From Ignavibacterium sp. (lineage in GTDB: Bacteria; Bacteroidota; Ignavibacteria; Ignavibacteriales; Ignavibacteriaceae): a stretch of 64,000 nucleotides of DNA. Every line of letters starts with the position of its first letter. The stretch's first letter is position 1. Under the pieces are notes generated by a model that saw only the letters and a list, made by a program, of their open reading frames with translations, was not told the origin of the DNA and did not search any database. Of this stretch, positions 25,553-35,940 are shown one piece after another. The stretch covers positions 124,001 to 188,000 of the forward strand of contig JAVSMP010000001.1 in NCBI GenBank assembly GCA_032027145.1. The letters are read 5' to 3'. The position numbers were made by a program, and so were the translations under genes.

Positions 25553-26467
25553 ATGAACAAAATCAAATATGTTTTGATTACCGCTGCTAAGAACGAAGAA
25601 TCATATATAGAAAAGACCATCAAGTCGGTTATCAGCCAAACTATTAAACCAGAGAAGTGGATAATTGTAAGTGATGGTTCTACAGATAGAACAAATGATA
25701 TTGTTAAACAATACAGTGATAAAAATAATTTTATTGAATTAATCGCTCTTCCTCCTAAAAAAGAACGCAATTTTAGCTCGAAAGTGAATGCTCTCAATCA
25801 AGCACTGAAAAAGATTGCGGGAATGGATTATGATTTTATTGGTAATCTAGATGCAGATGTTACTTTAGATAAAAGTTATTATGAAGAAGTTTTTCTTTCA
25901 TTCCATTCAAACCCAAAGCTGGGTATTGCAGGAGGAATTATTCTGGATTGCGTAGATGATAAAGTGAACCCGCAAAACATAAGCCTTAATAGTGTTGCCG
26001 GGGCAATACAAGTTTTTCGAAAACAGTGCTTTGAAAACATTGGTTATTATATCCCGTTTAAGTATGGAGGCGAAGATGCGTATATGGAAATTAAGGCGCG
26101 GATGGCAGGCTGGGATGTACAAACTTTGACTGAATTAAAAGTACTTCATCATAGACCCACCGGAACAGGTATGGGAAGTTTGTCAAAAGCAAATTTAAGA
26201 AGTGGAAAAATGTTTTACACACTAGGATATTCGCCGATCTTTCTTTTAGTGAGATGTTTTTATCGGATATTTGATAAACCAGTTTTAATCGGGAGTACTC
26301 TGAATATCTTTGGTTACTTTTCTGCTTTTATTAAGAAGGAAAAATGTCCTGCTGGTGATGTATTCATTAATTTTGTCAGAAGCGAACAAAGAGAGCGTTT
26401 AATGTCTCTTTTACCATTTAATAAAAAAAGACCCGTAGTTAAAACTTCTCGTATGATTAAAATATAG
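25553..26467 (+). CDS. Glycosyltransferase family 2 (first of two paralogues)
   Basis: 304 residues with a GT-A fold. It has ITAAKNEESYIEKTIKSVISQ at the N-terminus, the nucleotide-binding SDGSTDRT near 44-51 and the metal-binding DLDADV-like NLDADVTLD near 100. A GGEDAYMEIKARMAGW stretch supplies the ED motif. It closely resembles the protein at 28466-29326, and the two flank the second AsnB gene. It probably adds a sugar to the lipid-linked repeat unit. Confidence 0.88.
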   Translation: MNKIKYVLITAAKNEESYIEKTIKSVISQTIKPEKWIIVSDGSTDRTNDIVKQYSDKNNFIELIALPPKKERNFSSKVNALNQALKKIAGMDYDFIGNLDADVTLDKSYYEEVFLSFHSNPKLGIAGGIILDCVDDKVNPQNISLNSVAGAIQVFRKQCFENIGYYIPFKYGGEDAYMEIKARMAGWDVQTLTELKVLHHRPTGTGMGSLSKANLRSGKMFYTLGYSPIFLLVRCFYRIFDKPVLIGSTLNIFGYFSAFIKKEKCPAGDVFINFVRSEQRERLMSLLPFNKKRPVVKTSRMIKI

Positions 26468-26494
26468 ATTTAACAAAGATTAGAGAAATGCATA

Positions 26495-28366
26495 ATGTGT
26501 GGAATTTGTGGTCAATATTATTTTAAAGAGAAGCATCCTGTATCTATTGAGACAATAAAAAGAATGACTGATTCGATGACTCATCGTGGTCCTGATGATG
26601 AGGGATATCATATTTCAGAATCTATTGGACTTGGATTTAGGCGACTCTCTATCATAGATTTGTCCGGCGGGCATCAGCCAATGTCAGATCAGGAAAAATC
26701 TGTTTGGGTAATATTCAATGGTGAAATTTATAATTTCCCAGAGCTGAAAAAAGAACTCGAAGGCTATGGATATATCTTTAAAACAAAATCAGATACTGAG
26801 GTTATAGTTCATGGATATAAACAATGGGGAACCGATGTTCTTAGTCATTTAAATGGAATGTTTGGATTAGCAATTTGGGATGAAAAAAAAGAACGACTAA
26901 TTCTTGCCAGGGACCGGATGGGAATTAAAATTGTATATTATAAAATTGAGGATGGACTTCTCTATTTTGGTTCCGAGATAAGAGCAATTAAAGCAGGATT
27001 AAATTATAAACCAGATATCAATCCAGCCGCAATCAATCTGTTTTTAAGATACCGTTATGCACCTGCACCACATACCATTTACAAGGGTATTCAGAAATTA
27101 GCAGCCGGGACTTGTCTGATTGTAGAAAACGGAACTGCAGACATAAAGCGTTGGTGGAATTGCAAACCGCAACCCTTCGATCCAGTTCCTAAAGAAGCAC
27201 AGGTTAAAGAAGAACTTCTTGAATTATATCGTCAGACAGTAAAAAGTCACTTGATAAGTGATGTTCCACTGGGTATTCTATTAAGCGGTGGTGTCGATTC
27301 CAATATGTTGCTGGCACTAATGAATGAATTCGGTGAAGAATGGAAATCCTTTACTGTTGGGTATGGAGGTTCTTTTTTTGATGATGAATTGGAGTATGCA
27401 AAAGAATCAGCAGATATTTTTAATTCACCACATTATTCAATAAAAATAAACCAGGAGCGCTTTGAAGAAACCCTTTCAAAAGTCATTTCAATCGTAGAAG
27501 AGCCAATTACATCCTCCTCTATAGTACCTATGTATTATTTATGCCAAAAAGCTAGACAGCGAGTAAAAGTAGTCTTGATGGGACAGGGACCAGATGAATT
27601 ATTTGGTGGATATATAAGACATCTCGGTGTTTATTATAGCAAATACTGGCGTTTTTTACCAGCGAGGATAAGAAAACCAATCGGTAAATTTCTTTCAAGA
27701 GTGTCAAAAAATGAGTCGATCAGAAGGGGGATACATTCACTTGAAGTTCCGGAAAAGATGATTCGTTATCAGCAGGTATTTTCTATCATGTCTGAATCTT
27801 TGATAGATGGCTTGTTTCAAGAAAAAGTCTTACCTGAAGGAACCGGTGATTTAATACTTGACTCGTGGAAAGATTTAGAAAGTCTAATTGAAGAAACAGA
27901 TGATCTTAATGGTTTTCAATATTTGGAGATTCGATCTTCGCTTCCAGACGAACTGCTTATGTATGGAGATAAATTGTCAATGGCACATGGACTGGAAGTT
28001 CGAGTTCCGTACCTTGATCAAAAAATTGTGGAATATGTTGAACGATTACCTTCAGACTATCATATAAGATTTGGAAGTCAAAAATGGATTCATAAGCTTG
28101 TTTGTTCAGATTATTTACCAAAAAAAATCATCAAACGAAAAAAGCGCGGATTTGCAGCAAACGTTGTCGATGGATGGTTTAAGGAATCACTTTCAAATGA
28201 ATTTAGCGGTATACTATTGGACAAAAATTCACTTATGTATGAGTTTTTAAAGCCAAAAAAAGTTATATCCTTATATAAGGATCATATTGATGGAAAAGAG
28301 GTTAATTATAAAATTTTATTCAGCCTAATTGTTCTTGAAAAATGGCTGAGAGAGTATCACTCTTAG
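26495..28366 (+). CDS. Asparagine synthase-type amidotransferase (second copy)
   Basis: 623 residues. Class-II glutaminase Cys2 (MCGICG), HRGPDDEG, and the synthetase PP-loop SGGVDS near 263-268 with GQGPDELFGGY are all present, so it should be active. It belongs to the same family as the enzyme at 19626-21623 but is a different subtype, closer to the exosortase-associated and O-antigen amidotransferases. The likely job is a second carboxamide on the polymer or a precursor. It is sandwiched between two paralogous family 2 glycosyltransferases. Confidence 0.88.
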   Translation: MCGICGQYYFKEKHPVSIETIKRMTDSMTHRGPDDEGYHISESIGLGFRRLSIIDLSGGHQPMSDQEKSVWVIFNGEIYNFPELKKELEGYGYIFKTKSDTEVIVHGYKQWGTDVLSHLNGMFGLAIWDEKKERLILARDRMGIKIVYYKIEDGLLYFGSEIRAIKAGLNYKPDINPAAINLFLRYRYAPAPHTIYKGIQKLAAGTCLIVENGTADIKRWWNCKPQPFDPVPKEAQVKEELLELYRQTVKSHLISDVPLGILLSGGVDSNMLLALMNEFGEEWKSFTVGYGGSFFDDELEYAKESADIFNSPHYSIKINQERFEETLSKVISIVEEPITSSSIVPMYYLCQKARQRVKVVLMGQGPDELFGGYIRHLGVYYSKYWRFLPARIRKPIGKFLSRVSKNESIRRGIHSLEVPEKMIRYQQVFSIMSESLIDGLFQEKVLPEGTGDLILDSWKDLESLIEETDDLNGFQYLEIRSSLPDELLMYGDKLSMAHGLEVRVPYLDQKIVEYVERLPSDYHIRFGSQKWIHKLVCSDYLPKKIIKRKKRGFAANVVDGWFKESLSNEFSGILLDKNSLMYEFLKPKKVISLYKDHIDGKEVNYKILFSLIVLEKWLREYHS

Positions 28367-28465
28367 TATATTTTGTCTGTATCATTCAATAACATGGTTT
28401 AAAAAATTAGTTAATATTAAATTAAAATTAATAGTGAATTACTCATCTGGTTTTAGAAACAAATT

Positions 28466-29326
28466 ATGAAAACAAAAAAATATATTTTAATATCTGCTGC
28501 ATGTAATGAACAGGACTACATAGAGAAAACTATTCTTTCTGTTATAAACCAGTCACATAAACCTGAAGAATGGATAATTGTTAGCGACGGCTCCACTGAC
28601 AACACGGATTCTATTGTCAGTGTTTATGCCTTAGAGAATTCATTTATTAAACTTATAACTAATAATAGAAGAGAAGGTCGCGATTTTGCTTCGAAAGTTT
28701 ACGCCATTAATATTGGGATAAAAAATATTCAAACATCTGATTATGATTTTATAGGAATTCTTGATGCTGATGTTTCTTTCGATAAAGATTATTATTCATT
28801 ACTAATTGAAGAATTTAATAAGAACCCAAAACTAGGGATTGCTGGTGGAGACTACTTTGATATTATTAATGGAAAAAAAGTCCCGGTTTACCAGAGCTCT
28901 AATAGTGTAAGAGGTGCTACACAATTTTTCAGAAGAGAATGTTTTGCCCAAGTAAAAGGGTTAATACCGATGAAGTATGGTGGTGAGGATGCGGCTGCTT
29001 GTTTTTCGGCAAGAATGTATGGTTGGGAGACGAAAAGTTTTCCTAATTTGTTAGTGTTACATCACAGACCAACCGGATATGCTGGTAAAAATATTTTAAA
29101 AACAAGGTTGAGAGATGGTTATGTAGAATATGATCTTGGTTACCATCCATTGTTCCAATTTGTAAAATGCATTAAAAGAATTACTCAGAAGCCTATTTTT
29201 TTAGGTAGTTTTATTCGATTTATCGGGTTTTGGTCTGCTTACATAAAGAGAGGTAAAAGAGAAATATCTAACGAATTGATGAAATTTATAAGAGAAGAAC
29301 AAATAACCAGAATAATAAATTTGTAA
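28466..29326 (+). CDS. Glycosyltransferase family 2 (second paralogue)
   Basis: 286 residues, GT-A fold. ISAACNEQDYIEKTILSVINQ, SDGSTDNTDSIV, ILDADVSFD and GGEDAAACFSARMYGWE line up one-to-one with the protein at 25553-26467, so the two arose by duplication. The opening is slightly shorter and the C-terminal portion diverges. It probably uses a different donor or acceptor. Confidence 0.88.
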   Translation: MKTKKYILISAACNEQDYIEKTILSVINQSHKPEEWIIVSDGSTDNTDSIVSVYALENSFIKLITNNRREGRDFASKVYAINIGIKNIQTSDYDFIGILDADVSFDKDYYSLLIEEFNKNPKLGIAGGDYFDIINGKKVPVYQSSNSVRGATQFFRRECFAQVKGLIPMKYGGEDAAACFSARMYGWETKSFPNLLVLHHRPTGYAGKNILKTRLRDGYVEYDLGYHPLFQFVKCIKRITQKPIFLGSFIRFIGFWSAYIKRGKREISNELMKFIREEQITRIINL

Positions 29327-29342
29327 TTTTTGTTGTATTTAT

Positions 29343-30356
29343 ATGAATTTTAAAGTACTTATTGATTGTTTTGACATTAACTTTTGGGAAAGTTGTGGAG
29401 CAAATTTTATTGATTACAACCTTTATCAAACATGGGCTTACCAGCAGATCAGAACTGAAACTAGTGCAACAAAATTAAGTAGATTTATTGTTGTAAGAGA
29501 AGATAATTATCCTGTTATGATGGGCCAAATTAGAATCAAATCCTTAATAAATTTTAAAATTGGTTATATCCAATTGGGTCCGATTTTTCAAAGAGAAAAT
29601 ATGATCGTTAATGAATTACCTGAAGCAACAAAGAATTTGCGCCTAAGCCTGATTGAAAAGTTGGGCCTTGATGTAATTAGAATTAATTTAAATGTTTGGG
29701 ATGATCATAATGAATTGATTGAGAGTTTCCAGAGAGCCGGATTTACGGAAGCAAAGTATTACAGAAAGTATAAAACATTTCTAGTTTCACTTGAACCCAC
29801 CAAGGAAGAAATATTTAAAAAAATTGATAGTGAAAATAGAAGGCTAATGCGTAAAGCTGAAAAGCTTGGATTAGAATTTGAGTTTTCTTACAATGAAGAT
29901 TATTTCCCTATTTTAGATAAAATGTATCTTGAAGAAAAGCAAAGAAAGGGATTTAAAGGTATTGATTTAAAAGAACTTTGGGACACACAAATAAAATTAA
30001 ACTCAACTGAAAAATTAGAATTAATCGCAGTAAAATATGAAGGTGAAATAATGGCCATTCACCTTTCATCACAAGTGGGTAAAACCGCTCTCGCTCTATT
30101 AAATGTTAGTAGTCTTAAAAGTCACAAGCTTAGGTTTGCTAATTACTTATGGTATGTTGCTTATCTTAGTGCAAAAGAAAAAGGCAATAAATATTATGAC
30201 CTTGGTGGATATGATGAAAAGTTAAATCCGAATGGACATTTATTTAAGAGACGAATGGGTGGCGTACCTAAACAACTTGTGCCTCCTTTAGATTATTACA
30301 AGAACATTTTTGTTAAGTTGATCTGGTTTGCGATTTCCAAAAAGTACTACTCTTAG
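29343..30356 (+). CDS. FemAB/GNAT-fold acyl or aminoacyl transferase (first copy)
   Basis: 337 residues. Two GNAT-like halves: YNLYQTWAYQQI near 27-38 and the second acetyltransferase-6-like half containing MAIHLSSQVGKTALALLNVSS and YYDLGGYDEKLNPNGHLFKRRMGG. FemAB proteins add amino acids from tRNA to peptidoglycan precursors. Relatives in exopolysaccharide loci are presumed to attach amino acids or acyl groups to sugar units. It is paralogous to 35941-36948. The donor (tRNA, ACP or CoA) is unknown. Confidence 0.8.
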   Translation: MNFKVLIDCFDINFWESCGANFIDYNLYQTWAYQQIRTETSATKLSRFIVVREDNYPVMMGQIRIKSLINFKIGYIQLGPIFQRENMIVNELPEATKNLRLSLIEKLGLDVIRINLNVWDDHNELIESFQRAGFTEAKYYRKYKTFLVSLEPTKEEIFKKIDSENRRLMRKAEKLGLEFEFSYNEDYFPILDKMYLEEKQRKGFKGIDLKELWDTQIKLNSTEKLELIAVKYEGEIMAIHLSSQVGKTALALLNVSSLKSHKLRFANYLWYVAYLSAKEKGNKYYDLGGYDEKLNPNGHLFKRRMGGVPKQLVPPLDYYKNIFVKLIWFAISKKYYS

Positions 30357-30429
30357 TGTAAATCAAGAACTATTATTGGATCTTAATTATTTATAACTTT
30401 ATTATATCTAAAATTCATTTAGTTTTTTA

Positions 30430-31722
30430 ATGTCATTTTTTTCAAATAAGCTTCAAACACCAATTAATGCTGTTGATCTTCTGATTAGTATAAATTCTTT
30501 TATACTCATTTATATTACTTTTTTTACTACTAACATTCCTTTTGACCCAAGCAATTATGCTGATACATTTGGAGCAGAAACGACTAACATAAAAAATCAG
30601 GTTGTTTTTTTATTTCTTTTTTTTTCATCGTTAATTATCTTATTCAAAAGATATGATAGAATCTTTTCTTTTATAAGATCTGAGAAATATCTTGGTTTAT
30701 TTGTTTTAATATGTTTATTAAGCGCTGTATGGTCAGATTATCCTTTTTTATCATTTAAAAGATCTTTTCAATTATTTGTTATGTTTCTAATAGTCGTAGA
30801 AGCATTAGTCAATATTGATCCAAAAATACTATTGAAACAGGTTAAGGTAGTTGTATCATTATATTTATTTTTTAATTTGTATGCATGCCGGTTTATTCCA
30901 GCAGCTATTGATCCTGTATTTGGAACCTGGAGAGGAATGGAGGTTCAGAAAAACTGGCTTGCTCAAAACAGTCTCTATTGTCTCTTATCTTCAATTGTAA
31001 TTTTTAATTTTGATAAAACAAGATACTCAAGACTATACGATTCCGTCCTTATTTTAATTTCTGTTTTAATGATTTATAAAGCTCATAGTTCAACAAACTT
31101 GATCATTGTAATTATTATAATATTTATGGGTGTTGTTTTTCAGATTGAGTCGATTTTCAATAATTTAGGGATTGGAAGATCAATTTTGGGTTTAGTGTTT
31201 TTATTTATCCTGACCTTCAGCGGAATATTTATTATTTTTTCTTCTGAGATTTTTGGATTAATTCCAGGATATTTTGGCAAGGATACAACTCTATCAGGTA
31301 GAAGTGATATTTGGAAATTTGTATGGGATGATATAGAAAAGCGATTCTTGTTTGGATATGGTTTTGCAACTTATTGGATAATGGGTTCTTCAAGATTAGA
31401 AATATTTGCCGATTATTTTGAAGGCTTTGTTGTGAACTCAGCACACAACGGTTATCTTGAAATCATAGTTCAATTAGGTTTCTTTGGTTTTATATTTTTT
31501 TTGTTTCCCATCGGTGCATATATTTATCGGATGTTCAGATTAAATAGTAATATTGCCATATTGATATTTATTTCAATAATGACACTAAATTATACTGAAT
31601 CAGTTTTATTTAAAGTCGGTTTAGGAATTACAACTTTCTACTTTATGGCTACATATGTTGCACTTTCAGTTTTTTATTTTAACCCAGAACAGGTTAATCA
31701 TAATGAGAATAATTCTCCTTAA
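30430..31722 (+). CDS. O-antigen ligase/polymerase family protein (Wzy-like)
   Basis: 430 residues with about 11-12 hydrophobic helices. A large periplasmic loop (about residues 278-345) contains GRSDIWKFVWDDIEKRFLFGYGF and SAHNGYLEIIVQLG, the hallmark pattern of the O-antigen polymerase/ligase family (Wzy_C). In a Wzy-dependent locus it most likely polymerises flipped repeat units in the periplasm. Coding DNA here is very AT-rich. The Wzx gene lies 514 bp downstream. Confidence 0.85.
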   Translation: MSFFSNKLQTPINAVDLLISINSFILIYITFFTTNIPFDPSNYADTFGAETTNIKNQVVFLFLFFSSLIILFKRYDRIFSFIRSEKYLGLFVLICLLSAVWSDYPFLSFKRSFQLFVMFLIVVEALVNIDPKILLKQVKVVVSLYLFFNLYACRFIPAAIDPVFGTWRGMEVQKNWLAQNSLYCLLSSIVIFNFDKTRYSRLYDSVLILISVLMIYKAHSSTNLIIVIIIIFMGVVFQIESIFNNLGIGRSILGLVFLFILTFSGIFIIFSSEIFGLIPGYFGKDTTLSGRSDIWKFVWDDIEKRFLFGYGFATYWIMGSSRLEIFADYFEGFVVNSAHNGYLEIIVQLGFFGFIFFLFPIGAYIYRMFRLNSNIAILIFISIMTLNYTESVLFKVGLGITTFYFMATYVALSVFYFNPEQVNHNENNSP

Positions 31723-32236
31723 ATTTTTGAGTACTACACTAACTGGTAATTGAAGATTTTTGTTTTGTTTAGAAAAACAAGATTAAAATACAGATTTATA
31801 ATTTATTATATCTTAAAACAATTTAGCAAAATGGCTTGATATTTGTTATTGTATATTTCTGAAGGAATTCATGCTTGAATAGAGGAATTGTGATAAGAAA
31901 ATAAATTACAACAATCAATTTATTTCCTTTTGTGTATATCCAAAGTTGTTAAATTCTAAATAAAGAAAGCATGCAAAACCAAATCAGCAAAAGTACGGTT
32001 AAAACTAAATAGTTGATTTTTTTAACTCGATCTTGCAATTCTAATTAAGTATAACAAGTGAACAATTAAAATCATATTGTGTCCCCTGTATGAGGTAAAT
32101 TTATTCTTATATATTTAGTAACCGATATGAAAGTAGAGAAAATATTTGTCTAAATTAAATTTTATTAATTATAGCTGAGTAAGATTGAAAATTTGTTACA
32201 CTAAGTATTACTGTTACTGTTAAAAATAATAACTTT
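31723..32236. other. Intergenic region before the flippase gene
   Basis: 514 AT-rich bp with no supported coding sequence, no recognisable terminator and no repeat. It could carry a separate promoter for the Wzx gene. Confidence 0.4.
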
Positions 32237-33706
32237 ATGGATAAAAGTTTTAAAAGTGATTTTATTAAAGGTTCAGCAGCAGCTTCCATGGGAACTGTTG
32301 TGGCCATGGCTTTTCAGTTCCTGAGCATTGTCATTATTACAAGGTACGTAACAAAAGAGGAATTTGGAATTTATGTGCTGATAATTGCGATCTCTTCATT
32401 CCTTGATACTGTCAGCGGACTGGCGCTAGAGCAAAGTCTGGTGAAATTCATTTCGAGTGCCGACAACCTTGAGAGAAGATCGACATTTATTCCGATACTA
32501 ATAATAAGAATAATAATAATAATTACTGCCGTTATTCTTCTGTTTATATTTGGCAAATCTTTAATGCCTTTATTCGATTTTACAGCAATAGAGTTCTTAG
32601 ATGTAATTATCATTTTGTTTGTATTGTCAAGCTTAAGGGGATTATTTTATAATTTATTACAAGGGATGAACCTCTTTAAGAAATATGCATCAGTACAAAC
32701 TATAACTTCTATTATAAGAGTAGCGATTTTACTTATTTTAGCATATTACCATAATTTAACTCTTAAAAATGTTTTAATAGTCGAAATAGCAGCGATTACG
32801 TTTACTGTATTGTTACAGATGGTTTTAGTTCCTTATAAAGAAATTTTTCATTGGAATCTGAATCTCAAAAAAATTAAAAAGATTCTCAATTTCAGTTTCC
32901 CTCTTTACTTCTCAGGTATATCATATTTTATACAAACCCAGGTAAATGTTTTTATAATCAGCGCGTATTTAAACCCTATTAGTATTGCTAATTACGATAT
33001 CGCAGGCAAAATTCCTCAAGCAAGTGCAAAAGGTTTTCAATCATTTATTATCGTATTTTTTCCAAATCTTTCGAGACTGTTGTCATTGGGTGAACGCGAT
33101 TCTGCAATGAAATTAATAAATAAATCGCTTCTGACATTTTCGATTTTAATAAACCTGCTGTTATTGATTTCTTTTCTTTTTAATAAAGAGATAATTCTTT
33201 TACTCTTTTCTAGCGTGTATTTAGATTCTGCAATGGCTTTTTCTTTAATGATGGTTGCTTTCTATTTGACTTCAATGTCTAATATAATGGGATATTCACT
33301 GGTTTCAGCAGGACTTCCATCTCTGACTTTAAAAGTTAATATTGCTGCCGGAGCGATTAATTTAATAGGAGCATTCGTGATGGTTCCGCTTTGGGGATTT
33401 ATGGGAGCAGTATACTCAATTCTATTGACCGGTCTTTCTTCACTACTGTTTCATTATTTTTATTTGACCAGGTACGATATGCAGATAGATTTAATTAGTT
33501 TTATCAAACCTTCAACGATAACCATTACAGCATTACTTTTCTATTATCTATTTATTCCTAATAACTTAATATTAAAAATCATTCTTTTTATTGTTTATTT
33601 GATCGCTATTTACTTCGTGTTGCCAGAAGCAAAAGAGATATTTAACCAGATTACAAAGTATTTGTTTAAGTCTAAATCGGAAGATAAAGGAGAGAGAATT
33701 TGGTAA
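32237..33706 (+). CDS. Oligosaccharide flippase (Wzx family)
   Basis: 489 residues with 12-14 hydrophobic helices spread across the whole length and no large soluble domain. The start (SAAASMGTVVAMAFQFLSIVIITRYV) and the pattern ITRYVTKEEFGIYVLIIAIS are typical of the polysaccharide biosynthesis/MATE-like exporter family. It moves undecaprenyl-linked repeat units across the inner membrane, matching the initiating transferase and Wzy-like protein in this locus. Confidence 0.9.
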   Translation: MDKSFKSDFIKGSAAASMGTVVAMAFQFLSIVIITRYVTKEEFGIYVLIIAISSFLDTVSGLALEQSLVKFISSADNLERRSTFIPILIIRIIIIITAVILLFIFGKSLMPLFDFTAIEFLDVIIILFVLSSLRGLFYNLLQGMNLFKKYASVQTITSIIRVAILLILAYYHNLTLKNVLIVEIAAITFTVLLQMVLVPYKEIFHWNLNLKKIKKILNFSFPLYFSGISYFIQTQVNVFIISAYLNPISIANYDIAGKIPQASAKGFQSFIIVFFPNLSRLLSLGERDSAMKLINKSLLTFSILINLLLLISFLFNKEIILLLFSSVYLDSAMAFSLMMVAFYLTSMSNIMGYSLVSAGLPSLTLKVNIAAGAINLIGAFVMVPLWGFMGAVYSILLTGLSSLLFHYFYLTRYDMQIDLISFIKPSTITITALLFYYLFIPNNLILKIILFIVYLIAIYFVLPEAKEIFNQITKYLFKSKSEDKGERIW

Positions 33707-33795
33707 TGGATTACATATAATATTTTTCATTGATGGATTAACATTCAATAATTTCAGTTTCGTTTTAAATTATAAATTAAAAGTGAGATAGTTTC

Positions 33796-34968
33796 ATGAG
33801 TTTGAATAAAATTAAAGTATTAATGATAGATTCCTGGGTAGGGGAAGGAAACGAATATGCCCTTTACATTTGCAAGGAATTGAAAAAAACTGGTCTTGAT
33901 ATAAGTCTTATCGTACCCGAGGATAACAGGGATAAGGGAACTTATGATTTTCCTTTTCTTCCTCTCTGTCCAACAAAAGCAAAAGATGTAAATAAGATTG
34001 ATAAAACCTTCAGATATTTCAAATATCTGTTGAATATTATTAAGCTAATACGAAAAGAAAAATATGATGTTGTTCATTTTCAGTTCTTTCGCAGAAGAAG
34101 AATTGAAAGTTTATTCTTTGTACTACTCAAATTGTGGGGGATAAATCTTGCTTATACGGTACACGATATTTCACCTTTGGATGAGAGCAAACTCGATCAT
34201 CTTTTTAATCTAATAGTTTATAAGATATCTGATATTCTATTCGTGCATTCCAATTCAAATAAAAAGACTCTTGCCCAGCAAACAAAGCTTAATGAGGAAA
34301 AAATAAAAGTAATGCCTCATGGTGATTTTGACAATTATATTCCGGATAAAATTTTAACAAAATCTGAAGCAAGAAATATTTTTGGCTTGTCCCAGCAGCA
34401 AAATGTTATTTTATTTTTTGGAGCAATTAAGGAATATAAAGGATTAGACATTTTATCCAATTCAATTACTTTGGCGTCCAAGAAAATCAAAAACCTGGCA
34501 TTAATAATTGCTGGTGAGGCTGGTGATGAAGAGACGAGGAATATTGTTATTAAATGCAAAGAAATATTATCACAGTTATCGAAAGAAGTTCAAGTTGTTT
34601 TTCATGATAAGTTTATTCCGGTAGCTGAAGTTGCAAATTATTTTATTGCATCTGATGTTGTAGTTTTACCCTATAGAAGAGTTACACATAGTGGAATCCC
34701 GCATCTGGCTTTTACTTTTGGAAGACCTATCATTACCTCAAATGTGGGAGATTTTGAAGAAATTATTGATGAAGGCAGGAGTGGTTTTGTGTTACCTTCT
34801 AATACTCCGGAAAATTTATCTGAAAAGATAATCCAAATTTTTTCTGATGAATCTAAACTTGAAGAGATGAGAAACTATGTGAAGAATATCTGTGCTAAAA
34901 AATATACCTGGAAGGATAGTGCAGAATCATTGATTCCGGTTTATGAGAAAATGACTAAACATAGGTGA
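33796..34968 (+). CDS. Glycosyltransferase family 4 (second)
   Basis: 390 residues, GT-B fold. The donor half contains NVILFFGAIKEYKGLDIL, the ADVVVLPY-like SDVVVLPYRRVTHSGIPHLAFTFGRPIIT and a trailing GFVLPSNTPENLSEKI. It begins with MIDSWVGEGNEYALYICKEL, a normal acceptor domain. Probably adds a sugar to the repeat unit on the cytoplasmic side. It is not closely similar to the other family 4 enzyme at 24360-25538. Confidence 0.88.
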   Translation: MSLNKIKVLMIDSWVGEGNEYALYICKELKKTGLDISLIVPEDNRDKGTYDFPFLPLCPTKAKDVNKIDKTFRYFKYLLNIIKLIRKEKYDVVHFQFFRRRRIESLFFVLLKLWGINLAYTVHDISPLDESKLDHLFNLIVYKISDILFVHSNSNKKTLAQQTKLNEEKIKVMPHGDFDNYIPDKILTKSEARNIFGLSQQQNVILFFGAIKEYKGLDILSNSITLASKKIKNLALIIAGEAGDEETRNIVIKCKEILSQLSKEVQVVFHDKFIPVAEVANYFIASDVVVLPYRRVTHSGIPHLAFTFGRPIITSNVGDFEEIIDEGRSGFVLPSNTPENLSEKIIQIFSDESKLEEMRNYVKNICAKKYTWKDSAESLIPVYEKMTKHR

Positions 34969-35078
34969 AATATTGCTTGTAATGTTAATAAATTCCTTTT
35001 ATAGTTTTGCTATTTATTCTTCAAAACAATACAATAATTAATTTCTTTTTCCTACATCTTTAATGATAATTGTATAAA

Positions 35079-35894
35079 ATGATCATAAGATTTATTAAAA
35101 TTTTTATTAGTGTTCTTTATCTTTGTTTTAAGAAAGTTTTACTTTTTGTGTTTAAGACATCCAGCAATCAACATTGTGTTGTGCTGTATTATCACTCTGT
35201 ATTGGAAAGTGAAAAAGAAAGATTTCTTAGACAGTTAAATTATCTTTCAAGTAAATATTGCTTCGTTTCATTAAATTCTTTTAATTCAATTAATTCAAAG
35301 AAAAATCTAATTTCGATTACATTTGATGATGGATTATCCAGCATTTTACTAAACGCATTACCCGAATTAATAAAAAGAAGAATCCCGACAACAATATTTG
35401 TTCCTGCTGCCAGGATCGGTGATTACCCAAAGTGGGAACAAAAACGACAGGAAATTTACCATAACGACAGAATCTTAAACTGTGATGAAATAAAGGAGCT
35501 TGCAGATCAAGGGATAGAAATTGGGTCACATACTTTACATCATACAGATTTAAGAAATGTAACCTCAGAAGCTGCACGAGAGGAGTTTAATCTATCAAAA
35601 TCGCTCCTCGAAAAAATCACTGGGAAGGACGTTGTTTCGTTTAGCTTCCCTTATGGTAGTTTTAATGATGAGTTGATAAATCAAGCTTTGGATTGCGGTT
35701 ATGGTTTTGTTTATACAACGGAACCAGAAATGATTTCTTTGCCCACAAAAAGGAAAGTATTTGGAAGAGTTGGCGTTAACCCGGACGACTCACGTTTGGA
35801 ATTTAGACTTAAAGCTGCTGGAGCATTTTCCTGGCTGCCAACAGTCAGCAGATGGAAAGCAAAGGTAAAGAAATTTCTATCCTTTCAGTCTTGA
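35079..35894 (+). CDS. Polysaccharide deacetylase (NodB family)
   Basis: 271 residues from the ATG at 35079; an in-frame TTG at 35070 would add three residues. A hydrophobic N-terminus (about 1-25) suggests a membrane anchor. The NodB domain has CVVLYYHSVL, ISITFDDGLSS (catalytic Asp/metal pair) and IGSHTLHHTDL, the full metal-binding set. The terminal FSFPYG motif completes it. It should deacetylate N-acetyl sugars of the nascent or exported polymer, the second such enzyme in the locus. Confidence 0.88.
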   Translation: MIIRFIKIFISVLYLCFKKVLLFVFKTSSNQHCVVLYYHSVLESEKERFLRQLNYLSSKYCFVSLNSFNSINSKKNLISITFDDGLSSILLNALPELIKRRIPTTIFVPAARIGDYPKWEQKRQEIYHNDRILNCDEIKELADQGIEIGSHTLHHTDLRNVTSEAAREEFNLSKSLLEKITGKDVVSFSFPYGSFNDELINQALDCGYGFVYTTEPEMISLPTKRKVFGRVGVNPDDSRLEFRLKAAGAFSWLPTVSRWKAKVKKFLSFQS

Positions 35895-35940
35895 ATCTTA
35901 AAATAAAAACGATTATAACTATAAAACTTTTTCGCATAAA

